From UA16 sp002292325 (lineage in GTDB: Bacteria; Bacteroidota; Bacteroidia; Flavobacteriales_D; Sanyastnellaceae): a stretch of 64,000 nt of DNA. Positions within the stretch are counted from its first letter, which is position 1. Each line of letters opens with the position of its first letter. The stretch lies in assembly GCA_943788645.1 (NCBI GenBank), contig CALSRC010000010.1, forward strand, positions 62,001 to 126,000, in the 5' to 3' direction. The notes under the pieces were generated by a model. The model was not told the DNA's origin, did not search any database, and worked only from the letters and a program-made list of their open reading frames with translations. Shown here in pieces: positions 1-10,502 of this stretch. The position numbers were made by a program, and so were the translations under genes.

Positions 1-407
1 CCTTCACCTCGGGCGATCATATCCGGAAGAAATTCCCTGCACATCTCCACTGTCGTTTTCATATTCAGCTCCATCATCAACCGGTTGCTCGCATGATCTG
101 AATTCTGAAATTCAGAAATTCCCCCAGCACCGACATTGTTGACAAGAAACACAACCTGTCCTCCACGTTCTTCCACCTGCTGCTTCAAGACCGTTGCACA
201 GTTTGCAACCGACAAGTCCAACTCAATGCCCAAACCAATAACCCCGTGATAACGGGCAATGGAATCTACCACGGTTTCTACATTATCGCCCGGGCGAGAA
301 ACCGCTACGAGGTTAAACTTTCTTTTTGCCAGAGACTCTAAAATCGACCGACCCAAACCAGATGCCGCACCTGTAACTAGTGCAAAATCATTGGAAGAAT
401 TCATCAT
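1..407 (-). CDS. SDR-family oxidoreductase, partial (C-terminus outside window)
   Basis: Reading the minus strand from the ATG at 407 gives an open frame of about 135 codons that runs off the window edge. The N-terminus has the Rossmann glycine motif TGAASGLG, and about 85 residues later NNVGAGG, matching the NNAG element of short-chain dehydrogenases/reductases. Such enzymes are cytoplasmic NAD(P)H-dependent ketone/alcohol oxidoreductases. The catalytic YxxxK lies beyond the window, so the substrate cannot be guessed. A second ATG directly follows the first (at 404). The gene is 22 bases downstream of the metalloprotease gene on the same strand and could be cotranscribed with it, but nothing links the functions. 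Confidence 0.85.
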   Translation of the reverse strand, partial: MMNSSNDFALVTGAASGLGRSILESLAKRKFNLVAVSRPGDNVETVVDSIARYHGVIGLGIELDLSVANCATVLKQQVEERGGQVVFLVNNVGAGGISEFQNSDHASNRLMMELNMKTTVEMCREFLPDMIARGE

Positions 408-429
408 GAACGTTGAAATAATCGGCAAG

Positions 430-2466
430 TTAGCGCATCACCGCAACCCAGCCAATTTGAGTCTCGGTATTTACGGATGCAGCTTCCTCCGATCCCCAAC
501 GAAACGTCAAGCGGTAATTGTAAACGGTATTATCCACGTAGTAATCTCCTGATGAAGAAGGGCCCTCGTTTTCACCATGCCACTGAAAATTCGGGTCATT
601 TGATTGGTACACCCGGTACCCCCAACGGTCATAGATCTTGATCTCAAAATCGTAAATCGGACAGGAAGTGTGAATACTCAACACCTCATTGACCACATCT
701 CCATCGGGCGTTATTGCATTGGGAACAAAGACGTCACAAGGGCAATCTTCTCCGATGACTGAAAAATCAAAGTCGATTTCAAATGTCGACTCAACTGTGC
801 AGCCTGCGGCATCTTCAACCGCTACCTCATAGCTTCCCACGGGAAGGAACGAAAACACACCGGCGGTGGATTCCTCTTCACCATTGAGCATAAACGAAAC
901 TGGCGCCACCGCTCCATTGGCTTGCGCGCGAATGGATCCGTTGTCAAACCATGTGCAGTTCACATTGTTTTTTTCCGTGAAACTGATCGTGAGGTTACTT
1001 TCATTCATGACCACTGCCTCAACGGTTCCTTCGCAACCCGTTGCGTTCATCGCTAAAACATTGAATGTACCCCCGTGCAATCCTGAAAACATTCCGTCCA
1101 GCGACCATGTGGACCCTCCGTCTAAGCTATATTGGAAAGGTGTCGGTTCGTCCGCAAGCACTTCCAAAAATCCTGTTCCGTCACTGCAATATTCATCCAA
1201 CACTTGCACCACATTCAAAACCGGATGATCCCGTTCCAATTCTATGGTTTGAACCACTTCGCAGCCGTTTTGATCCGAAACGGTGATGTTGTAAGTGCCT
1301 TCTAACAAGCCATTAAAGGCATTGCCCGTGGCATTTGGCCCCGGTGAGCATACATATGCGTAAGGTTCTTCCCCACCTTCCGCAAAAACCGCAATGCTCC
1401 CGTCGTTTCCAGAACAGCTTTCATCTGCAAGGGTGAAGCTCGCATCAAATCCAATGCACAGCGTTTCTTGGCAAGAGCTGACCGCGTTGGTAAGCAAATT
1501 TTGGAGACTGTTTTCGACATAGGTCTCCATTCGGTTCACTTGCCCTTCAGAAAACATAAACAAGCAAGCATCGTCACAGTAATCCATGTAGGAAGGCCAC
1601 AAGATGGGCTGGGTGCAATTGACAATGGTTTGGCCTGCTGGACAACCAAACTGAGGTCCATCCGTGACCGGTGTATCGGTTACATCGTCCGTGCTAGCGC
1701 ACCCGCCCCCGCCCCACGGATGTTCCAGAAGCAAATAATGACCGACCTCGTGGGTGATGGTTCGTCCCATGTTAAAGGCCGGACTGATGGCATTGCCCCC
1801 GCATGAAACGCTTCCAAAGTAGGCCGGATCGCACGTCACACCATCGCCGTTGCCATTGCCCCCGTATGGAGAGTACCCCAAGGTTCCGCCACCGATGGGC
1901 CGCACCCAAAAGTTCAGGTATCCGGTCCAATTGGCGTCTTGATCGTTCTGGTCGTTGTCCACTTCATCGACTGTCACAGCATAATCACCATCGTTCAAGT
2001 CATAGCCGCTGGGATGGTTCAAGGTTGCGAGGCAAAAACTGATGCACGACTCCTTGTTGTCGATGTTGGGCCAAATATCCGACTGCAGATCGAACCACGT
2101 ATCGATGTCCGGATTCGTTCCTCCAAAATCTTCATTCAAGCTTTGCACTTGAGAGAGCGCCATTTCAATAGCACAATCCATTGGCACGCCCGAGTTTTGA
2201 AAGTGAACGGCCACAGGAATGATCAGTGGATTATCACATTCGTCACGGTTTCCAGAGGCCAGAATGACATCGATGGCGTCTGTTTTTTCCGCATGCATCT
2301 TGGCAAATCCAGGCAATCCCATCATGAACGCATGGACCGAATCGGTTCCGCATGTGCGTTGTGCTTGAAGGACAGGTGATGTGAGAATAATCGCAAAAAA
2401 GACGATGCAGGCAGCGAAATTTGGGGCGTTCGTTGTCAAGGCAGCAGGTATGGGTTTCAAAAACAA
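430..2466 (-). CDS. Secreted M43-family zinc metalloprotease with T9SS type B C-terminal domain
   Basis: The 678-residue product has a signal peptide ending near AQRTC (residue 36). It carries an extended zinc motif HEVGHYLLLEH at about 239-249 (HExxHxxxxxH), followed by a Met-turn-like SYMDYCDD near 293. This is the pappalysin/cytophagalysin (M43) arrangement. Residues about 340-570 hold repeats of the SprB-like kind (DGSIAVFAEGGEEPYAY, then GTYNITVSDQNGC). The C-terminus begins CDVFVPNAITPDGD and contains IYDRWGYRVYQS, the gliding-motility-associated (type B) T9SS sorting domain. Expected location: cell surface or secreted, cleaving proteins or peptides. It is divergent from the lectin-like gene, with 101 bp between the two starts. 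The family call is confident; the substrate is unknown. Confidence 0.9.
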   Translation of the reverse strand: MFLKPIPAALTTNAPNFAACIVFFAIILTSPVLQAQRTCGTDSVHAFMMGLPGFAKMHAEKTDAIDVILASGNRDECDNPLIIPVAVHFQNSGVPMDCAIEMALSQVQSLNEDFGGTNPDIDTWFDLQSDIWPNIDNKESCISFCLATLNHPSGYDLNDGDYAVTVDEVDNDQNDQDANWTGYLNFWVRPIGGGTLGYSPYGGNGNGDGVTCDPAYFGSVSCGGNAISPAFNMGRTITHEVGHYLLLEHPWGGGGCASTDDVTDTPVTDGPQFGCPAGQTIVNCTQPILWPSYMDYCDDACLFMFSEGQVNRMETYVENSLQNLLTNAVSSCQETLCIGFDASFTLADESCSGNDGSIAVFAEGGEEPYAYVCSPGPNATGNAFNGLLEGTYNITVSDQNGCEVVQTIELERDHPVLNVVQVLDEYCSDGTGFLEVLADEPTPFQYSLDGGSTWSLDGMFSGLHGGTFNVLAMNATGCEGTVEAVVMNESNLTISFTEKNNVNCTWFDNGSIRAQANGAVAPVSFMLNGEEESTAGVFSFLPVGSYEVAVEDAAGCTVESTFEIDFDFSVIGEDCPCDVFVPNAITPDGDVVNEVLSIHTSCPIYDFEIKIYDRWGYRVYQSNDPNFQWHGENEGPSSSGDYYVDNTVYNYRLTFRWGSEEAASVNTETQIGWVAVMR

Positions 2467-2567
2467 AGAACCGAAAAAAATACGCTTTGGTTGCGCAGCA
2501 TCCGTCGGGAATTAAGAATCGCATCGGGGTATGAACATGAATTGATGGTTATTGCCGAAATTGGGGC

Positions 2568-5500
2568 ATGTTTTTGGTTCAAAAAAGCAACGTTTTGTTT
2601 CTGCTCATGGTTGGCTTATGGGCCTTCTTTGCGAAAGAAAGCCTTGCGCAATCCATCTCTTTGGAGGGGAATGCCATCAGTCTAGGCGGCAATTGTTATC
2701 GACTCACGGCTTCACAAAGCGGGCAAAAAGGAGCCGTTTGGTATCCCGGTACCGTGGATGTTTCCGTGAGTTTCGAGATGAATGCGGACGTCTTTTTGGG
2801 AGCGAGCAATGGTGGTGCTGATGGCATGACATTCACCTTGCGCGATCCCGATGCTCCTGCGCTTGGAGGCGGCGGTTCGCTGCTCGGTTACGGAGGAAAT
2901 TTTGCTAATCCGGCGATTGAGCCTAGCGTGGCGGTCGAGATGGACACCTTCCAAAGCGGCGCGGGAAGCCCAGGTGCCGGAGACCCCTGGTATGATCATT
3001 TGGCGATTCACCGCGATGGAAATTTATCCCACCTCTCCGCAGATGCATTGGCCGGTCCTGCAGCTGCAGACCCGCCTTTTGACAACATCGAAAACAACCA
3101 AGAGCATCACTTGCGGGTGACCTACGATGCGAATACCCTCATCCTAACGGTCTATTTTGATTGCAATGAGCGCATGTCGGAAGTCATCGACTTGGAAAAC
3201 ATCATCGGCACCAATGAAGTCAAATGGGGGTTTACGGCCTCCACCGGCGGGTTGAGTAATCTCCACCGCGTGTGCAACGCCCAATGGACCGTCATCGAGG
3301 ACGTGGTGGCACCAGAGGCCGTTGCTTGTGCGGGTGTCCCCATAGAATTGACAATTTCTGAAGCGGCCATCGATCCGATTTGGTCGCCATCATTGGGTTT
3401 GTCGAGCGTGTTTGGCAATACCGTCACGGCGACTTTGGCTACGAGTCAGACCTATACCGTCACGTACGAAGACGTGTGTGAGGAAGCGTACACCCTGACT
3501 GTAGATGTCGACATTGTGGAGTTGCCCGAAACGGGACTTCCAGCCGATACCGTGGCATGCAACGCCGCCTTCATCGAACTGATCAATGGCCCATGGCCAG
3601 CGGGAATTACCGGAACATGGGGAGACGGCAGCGACGATCCTGTTTACGTTGTTTCCGGAGCAGGAGACTACACATTGACCCTAGAAGACGCCGAGTCCGG
3701 TTGCAACACATCCTCTGATGTGAGCGTTGTGGCGGTCGAATTGCCTGCATTGAGTTTGGGACCCGATCAATCAACTTGCCCGGGCGAACTGATTTCATAT
3801 GATTTTAGCGGCTTCGATCCGAACTTGAATTTCACTTGGAATTCCCTTCCGGGTGATGCGTTATTTGGAACGACACAAGAGGGAACCATCATCGCCGAAT
3901 GGGGATTATCCATCTGTTCCGCGGCGGATACCGTGGAGATTACCAACCACCCAACGTACGAAGTAACGTGGGCAGAGGACCCCATTGTGCTTTGCTTGGA
4001 TGAAATTGAAATTGCCAGTGCGCAAGACTTGAATTGGATGGGAGGCGCCGTGCAATGGCTGTGGAATGATGGTTCGGAGGAGAATGCGTTGTCCATCTCC
4101 GAAGCTGGCACGTATAGCGTGGACGTTACCACAGACAATTGCACTTTCTCTTATGCCATTGAGGCCGTCGACTCTCCCAATCAAGGAGTGGATCTCGGAG
4201 GAGATATCTTATTGTGTGATGAAGAATCGGTCACATTCAACAGCGGATACGCTGGAGCCAATACCTTGTGGATCAGCGGCGGGGATGCAGCAGGAGCGTT
4301 CTCGCCTTCGACGACCGTCGCCAATGAATCCGCCACGGTCATAGCCCAAGTGACCGCAGGCGCTTGCGTGGAAAGCGATACCGTCGAGGTTCACCACGTG
4401 CCGCTTTTTGATGCAGGGTTGCCGAATGCTTTGGACTTGTGCTTAAACGATAGTTTGGAACTCATTGCGGCACTGGGCGCAGAATCCTATACGTGGAGCA
4501 ATGGACCCACAACCCCTCAGCAATGGGTTGATGCAGCGGGCAATTACGAAGTCCAAATGGCACTGGAGGGATGCCTCTTCTTCGAAGAAATTGTCATCAC
4601 ACCTTCGGCCAATGCAGGGGTCGATCTCGGACTGGATCAAGTTGCATGCGATGGAGTGGAGGTCATCCTGAGCAGTGGATACTCGGCAGCGGAGACGCAA
4701 TGGTGGCAAAATGGATTGAGCGTGGGCAACGGCTCTGCTTGGTCAATCCTGAATCAGGACGCAGCCGTGGTTGCCCAAGTCACGGTGGGTGCCTGTGTGG
4801 AACGCGACACGGTGATGATCGACTATGCGCCCGTCTTCAATACCGGACTTCCGAGCAGCTTGCCCCTGTGCAATGGCGACAGCGCTTGGATTGCCTCGAA
4901 TGTCGGCGCTCCAGAATATCAGTGGAGCACAGGAGAAATCACAACGGGCATTTGGCTGACAGGCCCCGGTGTCTACACCTTGACTACGCCGATCCAGGGA
5001 TGTAATTATTCTACCAACGTAAGTGTACAAAACATCCCTTTGCCCGTATTTGATTTGGGGCCAAGCCAAACAATTTGCGCTGGCACCTCCTTGCTCCTGA
5101 GCACGGGCCTGTTCAATGCAGACGCAACCAGTTGGTCCAACGGTTGGACAGGCCCTACGCTGGACGTCGCGAGTGCCGGAACGTACAGTGTGACGGTTAC
5201 AGAAAACGGATGCTCCGCTGAGGACGAAGTAAATGTTTCAGTGCAAGCCTTGCCAGAGTTTGACCTGGGCGAAGACCAGCAATTGTGCCCAGAGGAAGAA
5301 GCCTACCTGTACATTTATCCGCTGCCTGAAGAGGCCACGGTAAGTTGGAGTACGGGAAGTTCGGCCTCATCGATCACGGCCACTTCACCCGGCGTATACA
5401 GTGCGTTGGTGAATTGGAACGGCTGCGTTTGGACCGATGATGTAATCATTGAACGCGCCGCTCCGATTATCATCGACATCGTCGAACCTTTGAAATTCTG

Positions 5501-6008
5501 CGAAGGTGAATCCATGGTCGTCACCGCCGCGAATCCGCCCAATCTTTTTCCTATCGCGTATAACTGGAGCAATGGTTTGCAAGCAGCCGCCATCACGATT
5601 GACCGACCCGGACTGTATGCTGTAACCGCTCAAAACGCTTGCGATTCCATTACCAAAAACTTTGAGGTGAATCTGGAATATTGCGAATGTCCAGTGTATG
5701 TACCCAACGCGTTTACTCCCGATAACGATGGCGCCAATGACCTGTGGCTCCCTGTGCTCGGGTGCGAGCCATCAGCGTACCGACTGGAAGTCTTCAATAC
5801 TTGGGGTGAATTGATCTTCGCCACAGAAGATGCAACAGCAGGTTGGTATGGACAGGTTGAAGAAAACCCTGAATCCGCGGAACACTCGGGCTATTATACC
5901 CGGAGCAATGTTTACCATTGGCGGATGTCAATCGTTTTTCCTGACGAAGAAAGCCCCCTGACTCCAGCGCGGCTTACCTACGAGGGGCATGTGCACGTCG
6001 TGCATTGA
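2568..6008 (+). CDS. Large surface protein: L-type lectin-like domain, Ig/PKD-like repeats, T9SS type B CTD
   Basis: 1146 residues. After the signal peptide (to about residue 27, ending ESLAQ), residues about 30-245 resemble bacterial L-type (legume) lectin domains: NGGADGMTFTLRDPD, later VAVEMDTFQSG and DHLAIHRDGN. These would bind glycans. Residues about 390-1040 are at least six repeated modules, each opening with a DLGxDxxxCxG-type segment and containing a YTWSNG/YQWSTG-type strand, as in Ig/PKD-like adhesin stalks. The end (CPVYVPNAFTPDNDGANDLW, then VFNTWGELIF) is a type B T9SS domain. Likely a surface adhesin or carbohydrate-binding stalk protein. It is transcribed away from the M43 protease and converges with the kelch protein, with 19 bp between stops. 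Confidence 0.85.
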   Translation: MFLVQKSNVLFLLMVGLWAFFAKESLAQSISLEGNAISLGGNCYRLTASQSGQKGAVWYPGTVDVSVSFEMNADVFLGASNGGADGMTFTLRDPDAPALGGGGSLLGYGGNFANPAIEPSVAVEMDTFQSGAGSPGAGDPWYDHLAIHRDGNLSHLSADALAGPAAADPPFDNIENNQEHHLRVTYDANTLILTVYFDCNERMSEVIDLENIIGTNEVKWGFTASTGGLSNLHRVCNAQWTVIEDVVAPEAVACAGVPIELTISEAAIDPIWSPSLGLSSVFGNTVTATLATSQTYTVTYEDVCEEAYTLTVDVDIVELPETGLPADTVACNAAFIELINGPWPAGITGTWGDGSDDPVYVVSGAGDYTLTLEDAESGCNTSSDVSVVAVELPALSLGPDQSTCPGELISYDFSGFDPNLNFTWNSLPGDALFGTTQEGTIIAEWGLSICSAADTVEITNHPTYEVTWAEDPIVLCLDEIEIASAQDLNWMGGAVQWLWNDGSEENALSISEAGTYSVDVTTDNCTFSYAIEAVDSPNQGVDLGGDILLCDEESVTFNSGYAGANTLWISGGDAAGAFSPSTTVANESATVIAQVTAGACVESDTVEVHHVPLFDAGLPNALDLCLNDSLELIAALGAESYTWSNGPTTPQQWVDAAGNYEVQMALEGCLFFEEIVITPSANAGVDLGLDQVACDGVEVILSSGYSAAETQWWQNGLSVGNGSAWSILNQDAAVVAQVTVGACVERDTVMIDYAPVFNTGLPSSLPLCNGDSAWIASNVGAPEYQWSTGEITTGIWLTGPGVYTLTTPIQGCNYSTNVSVQNIPLPVFDLGPSQTICAGTSLLLSTGLFNADATSWSNGWTGPTLDVASAGTYSVTVTENGCSAEDEVNVSVQALPEFDLGEDQQLCPEEEAYLYIYPLPEEATVSWSTGSSASSITATSPGVYSALVNWNGCVWTDDVIIERAAPIIIDIVEPLKFCEGESMVVTAANPPNLFPIAYNWSNGLQAAAITIDRPGLYAVTAQNACDSITKNFEVNLEYCECPVYVPNAFTPDNDGANDLWLPVLGCEPSAYRLEVFNTWGELIFATEDATAGWYGQVEENPESAEHSGYYTRSNVYHWRMSIVFPDEESPLTPARLTYEGHVHVVH

Positions 6009-6027
6009 TTGAATGGTTCAGCGATCG

Positions 6028-7914
6028 CTATTCCTTCACCAATTGCAGCACTTGAATCTCCGTTCCATTCGTCACGCGCAAAACGACGATGCCTGCTGGC
6101 CAATCCACAGCATCCACAACAGCGCTTGGAGTTGACCATGTTCCTCCATCAATCGTGCGTCCCAGCCCATCGAACGCTTCCCATTCAGTTTTGCCTTGAA
6201 GCCCCGAAATGGTAAAAGAACTGAGCACTGGATTGGGAAAGGCTCTTGCAGAGACGGCCGTTTGCATTTCATCCAACGAAACTGGTGTGTTGGCATCAAT
6301 CGTCTCCGTCAACGTCTCAAACGCAAATGAGCCATCGTAATCGAAGATCACGTCCAGAGGCTCACCCTCCCCGTCGAGCGATTCGAGGGTGCAGGACCCA
6401 TCAGAACCGCCCCAGGATGTTCCGTTCATGCCATCGCCATAGCTGTCAGTCAAAGTGAACGAATAACACCCCGCAGTCGGCAATGAAATGGTGAATTCGT
6501 AGACCGTTTGATCGCCGTAGCTTCCGGGAGCAGCGGACTCAATGAGGTTATCCTGGCTATCGCGGACTTCCCAGCCGGTTTCACCTCCCCAGTTGTCTGT
6601 GAGCAAAGTGACACCCCATTGGGTGGTCGCAGACGTCGAGTTTTCTACGGAAGCATTCAAAGCATTGTTCGCAACATTCTCGTCTTCACTCAATGCCTGC
6701 AACGTGAAATCCGTCGAACCTTCAAACAAATAAGTTCCCAATGTGAAAGACGCGGAGGCGTAAGTCGACAATTCTCCCGACCAATCCGAGGTGAGGACAA
6801 CCTCATCATCGATGAGCATCTGAATCGTCAAGGCCTGCGCATCCCCTGCAAAAAGGGTATCCGCTCCCCAATTGGTCAATTGTACCGTGATCGGTGCAGC
6901 TTCTCCACTGCAAATGGAGCTTGGCCCGGTGTAGGCCGTCAAGGCTACATCGTATGCAACGTCAGGCTGCATCGCCAATTTCCAATTCGTACTCATGTAA
7001 TCAAAACTTCCCGGATCTAGGCTCATCCCATTGATCAAATAGGCTTCATCATGGAGCACAAAAGAAGCTGGCGCCCAGCGAGACATGCCCGGATGCTCGG
7101 GCCAAGCACTCCAGCTATCTGACTCCGGGTTGTATTGCCAAAGCTCACCGGTTTCCATGGAATTGTGGTCATCGCCATCGCCGCTCAAAGCATAGCCCAT
7201 TCCGTTGTGGATGAATTGCGAACCCGCAACACGGCCTTCAGCAGGTAATGTCTCCATCTCATCCCACTCCTCGGTCACCGGGTCATACCGGTACCATTCG
7301 TTGAAGATGTCGGGGCCGTTGTGACCGAATCCTACGTAAACCAATCCATCGATTCCGAATTGATACGGGTGATGCCGTTCTGAACTTGGGAAATTCGGCT
7401 TCTGACTCCAGGAATCCGTGGCCATATCGTACTCCCACCAATCGTTCATGTCTCCGTTTTGTCCGCCACCTAAGCCCACAAAAATTTTATCACCCTCCGC
7501 AATAAAGGCCGGGTGCGTGCGCGCGGAACAAGGGCAAGAAGCCTTTTCTGTCCACGCCATGCTATCCGGATCAAACACCCACAAGTCATTGAGGTAACCG
7601 CTATCAGAAAGGCCAAATCCCATCCAAGCCTTACCGTCCCAATCATCCCCGATGGTGTACCCTCGCGCAGGTCCTGGAAAATCATCCAATGCCGTCCACG
7701 CATCCGCTTCAGGATCATACTGGTAAAATGCACTTGTGAATCCGTCTGTGGATTCACCCGCTACGATGTAGCCCATGGAGTCCAAGGCAAAACCGTAACT
7801 GTGGTTCGACACAAACCCATCCGATAAGGGAGCGACACCGGTCCATCCCTGACCAAATGAGAACAGCGAGGAGAGTGTGAATGCTCCACATAGAATGAAT
7901 AATCTCGAAGTCAT
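6028..7914 (-). CDS. Kelch-repeat secreted protein with T9SS type A CTD
   Basis: 628 residues with a signal peptide ending SLFSFGQ. Residues about 25-320 contain kelch-type repeats that alternate a glycine-rich strand with a tryptophan strand, for example YQYDPEADAWTALDDFP, WVFDPDSMAWTEK, WEYDMATDSWSQKPNFP and LWQYNPESDSWSAWPEHP; these would fold as a beta-propeller. A middle beta-rich region (GCYSFTLTDSYGDGMNG) resembles calcium-dependent modules seen in other Bacteroidota exoproteins. The tail (ARAFPNPVLSSFTISG, ending VLQLVKE) is a type A T9SS sorting domain. Likely surface-exposed. Function beyond protein or ligand binding is unknown. About 200 bp of promoter space separates it from the divergent TonB receptor gene. 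Confidence 0.85.
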   Translation of the reverse strand: MTSRLFILCGAFTLSSLFSFGQGWTGVAPLSDGFVSNHSYGFALDSMGYIVAGESTDGFTSAFYQYDPEADAWTALDDFPGPARGYTIGDDWDGKAWMGFGLSDSGYLNDLWVFDPDSMAWTEKASCPCSARTHPAFIAEGDKIFVGLGGGQNGDMNDWWEYDMATDSWSQKPNFPSSERHHPYQFGIDGLVYVGFGHNGPDIFNEWYRYDPVTEEWDEMETLPAEGRVAGSQFIHNGMGYALSGDGDDHNSMETGELWQYNPESDSWSAWPEHPGMSRWAPASFVLHDEAYLINGMSLDPGSFDYMSTNWKLAMQPDVAYDVALTAYTGPSSICSGEAAPITVQLTNWGADTLFAGDAQALTIQMLIDDEVVLTSDWSGELSTYASASFTLGTYLFEGSTDFTLQALSEDENVANNALNASVENSTSATTQWGVTLLTDNWGGETGWEVRDSQDNLIESAAPGSYGDQTVYEFTISLPTAGCYSFTLTDSYGDGMNGTSWGGSDGSCTLESLDGEGEPLDVIFDYDGSFAFETLTETIDANTPVSLDEMQTAVSARAFPNPVLSSFTISGLQGKTEWEAFDGLGRTIDGGTWSTPSAVVDAVDWPAGIVVLRVTNGTEIQVLQLVKE

Positions 7915-8117
7915 GAGTCAGGTTGGATTCAGTTAATCAATAAATACATAGCGAAGACAGGTGGTTGCCTGCCGTGTTCATGGCTGAGCCGTCGACAACG
8001 CATTGAGAATATACCGGTGACGAAGTTATACATTTTCTGAGCATTTGTACTCACACACAAATTCCACCTTTACTTTTGGTCCATGGAAGCTTCAAATAAT
8101 TTCCGTTTTTAGGTGCG

Positions 8118-10502
8118 ATGCGAGGAATCACTTTTTTTTGCTTGTTGTTCAGTGTATTCGTTTCCAGTATTGAAGCATTTGCTCAGAATCATCAACTCAG
8201 CGGATACATACGGGATGCCTCGAGCGGTGAGACGCTGATTGGTGCAACGGTGTGGTCGGAATCGGAACGAATCGGGACAGCAAGCAATACCTATGGCTTT
8301 TACAGCATCTCTCTGCCTCAAGGGCCTCAACGATTGGTGGTGTCTTACATAGGATATGCTCCACAAAAATTCGAACTCACCATCGATGAAGATGTCAAAA
8401 CCGACTTCACGTTGGCCGCAGGCGTTGCCATTGAGGAAGCGGTGGTGACAGGCGAAAGTTTCAATAAAATCGAGGACCGGGTGCAGATGTCCCAGATCGA
8501 AATCCCCATGGATCAGGTGCGCCGGTTGCCTGCAATCGGTGGGGAGGTGGATTTGCTCAAAAGCTTGCAATTGATGCCGGGAATTCAATCAGGCGGCGAA
8601 GGCACGTCGGGGTTGTACGTCCGAGGTGGAAGTCCTGATCAGAATTTAATCGTCCTCGATGGAGTGCCTTTGTACAGCGTCAGCCATCTGTTTGGTTTCT
8701 TTTCTGTTTTCAATGCCGATGCGGTGAAGCAAATGAGCATCACGAAAGGGGGATTTCCGGCCCGATTTGGTGGGCGGCTCTCCTCCGTGTTGGAGGTCAA
8801 CATGAAAGAGGGCAACATGCGGGAATTCCACGGCACAGCCAACGTTTCCATTTTGGCCAGTAAATTCATGTTGGAAGGGCCCATCGTCAAAGACAAGGCA
8901 TCATTCATGATCAGCGCACGCCGAACGTACTTGGATTTACTCATCAATCCGATTATTGCATCCATCAACCGGCAAGAGCCCGACATTCAAACCAATCCCC
9001 GCTACTTCTTCTATGACATCAATGGAAAAGTTAATTGGAAATTGAGTGAGAAAAATCGGCTGTACATCAGTATATTCAATGGAAAAGATGATTTTGGTTT
9101 GGCCTCCACCGAAACGAATGGAGCCTCGCGTTCTTCCTTCGATTTTGGATTGGACTGGATGAACAAGGTCGCCGCCGTCCGATTGAACCACCAGGCCAAT
9201 GCTAAGTTGTTTGCCAATGTGACCCTTACTCGGAGCGAATATGCTTTCAATACAGGCATCCAATTCAGCGAGTCGGAGTTCAACGCCAGCGATTCTTCAG
9301 CTCAAAGCCTCACGAGCTTGTACCAAAGCGGCATCATCGATTATGCGGCGCGATTGGATTTCAATTACGCCTACAACAACCGCCACTACATCCGGTACGG
9401 AGCAAACGCCACATTGCACACGTTCAACCCCGGAGCCACGACCTTTCAAGCAGATTTTGGAGAGGGCTTCCCGGCCATCGATACCACATTGGGCTCTCCT
9501 AACGTGGGTTCAAGGGAATTCTTCGCGTTCATCGAGGATGAAATCCAATTGGGAACCAACCTCAAGGCCAACATCGGACTGCATGCCGCCCTGCTGCGCG
9601 TGAATGGCACTGCATTCCCTTCGCTGCAACCCCGCGCTGCTGTTAATTACCGCCTGCGCGACGGAAGCGCGTTAAAGGCCTCCTACGCGCAAATGAACCA
9701 ATTCGTTCACTTGCTTACGAACGAAGGACTCTCCCTTCCCACCGACCTCTGGGTTCCCGCCACTGACCAAGTTACCCCGCAAACGAGCGAGCAATGGGCT
9801 GCAGGTTGGGCCAAAACCTTCGGCGAAATCGAATGCAGTGTCGAAGGCTATTACAAGCGCATGAGCGGCCTGCTGAGTTACCGGGAAGGAGCGAGTTTCG
9901 GAAACGCCATCAATGCCAACTGGGAAGACCAGGTGACTCAGGGAATTGGCAATGCATCTGGTTTTGAATTTTTACTGCAAAAAAAGCAAGGGCGCACCAC
10001 AGGATGGATCGGGTACACCTTGAGTTGGGCCAATCGGCAATTTGACGAGATCAACAGCGGCAATTGGTTTCCATACACCTATGACCGGCGGCACGACGCC
10101 TCCGTCGTGCTCATGCACCGCATTTCCGACCGCATCGATTTTTCGGCAACGTGGGTCTATGGCACCGGCCGCGCCTTGACGCTTCCGGAGTCGGTATTTC
10201 GGACGTTTGCACCGATGAGTTTGACCGGGTACTCACCTGCTTTGGACGGGGTCAATGTGGAAGTCCCAAGCTCGAAGAATGCTTACAGGATGAGCCCCTA
10301 CCACCGCGCTGATGTATCGTTGACCTTCACCAAAGAAAAGTCCGCATACAACCGCTCCTTTATCGCAAGTGTGTACAACGTGTACAACAACCTGAACCCA
10401 TTTTTTGCCCTGGTCGATGAAAATGAAAACGGGAGTCGGACCATTCGGGAATATGGCATCTTTCCCATCATACCCTCCATCGCATGGCGCGCAGAATTCT
10501 AA
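8118..10502 (+). CDS. TonB-dependent receptor with carboxypeptidase-D-regulatory-like N-terminal domain
   Basis: 794 residues. Signal peptide (to about IEAFAQ, residue 23), then a CarboxypepD_reg-like module (HQLSGYIRDASSGETLIGAT, residues 25-110). A plug domain follows at about 120-230 (GLYVRGGSPDQNLIVLDGVP, then ISKGG-like ITKGGFPARFGGRLSSVLEV). The rest is a C-terminal 22-stranded-type barrel ending in an aromatic-rich strand. It imports a ligand across the outer membrane using TonB energy. Its stop codon overlaps the start of the DUF4249 lipoprotein gene (TAATG at 10500-10504), a pairing common in Bacteroidota, so the two probably form one transporter unit. Substrate not deducible. Confidence 0.9.
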   Translation: MRGITFFCLLFSVFVSSIEAFAQNHQLSGYIRDASSGETLIGATVWSESERIGTASNTYGFYSISLPQGPQRLVVSYIGYAPQKFELTIDEDVKTDFTLAAGVAIEEAVVTGESFNKIEDRVQMSQIEIPMDQVRRLPAIGGEVDLLKSLQLMPGIQSGGEGTSGLYVRGGSPDQNLIVLDGVPLYSVSHLFGFFSVFNADAVKQMSITKGGFPARFGGRLSSVLEVNMKEGNMREFHGTANVSILASKFMLEGPIVKDKASFMISARRTYLDLLINPIIASINRQEPDIQTNPRYFFYDINGKVNWKLSEKNRLYISIFNGKDDFGLASTETNGASRSSFDFGLDWMNKVAAVRLNHQANAKLFANVTLTRSEYAFNTGIQFSESEFNASDSSAQSLTSLYQSGIIDYAARLDFNYAYNNRHYIRYGANATLHTFNPGATTFQADFGEGFPAIDTTLGSPNVGSREFFAFIEDEIQLGTNLKANIGLHAALLRVNGTAFPSLQPRAAVNYRLRDGSALKASYAQMNQFVHLLTNEGLSLPTDLWVPATDQVTPQTSEQWAAGWAKTFGEIECSVEGYYKRMSGLLSYREGASFGNAINANWEDQVTQGIGNASGFEFLLQKKQGRTTGWIGYTLSWANRQFDEINSGNWFPYTYDRRHDASVVLMHRISDRIDFSATWVYGTGRALTLPESVFRTFAPMSLTGYSPALDGVNVEVPSSKNAYRMSPYHRADVSLTFTKEKSAYNRSFIASVYNVYNNLNPFFALVDENENGSRTIREYGIFPIIPSIAWRAEF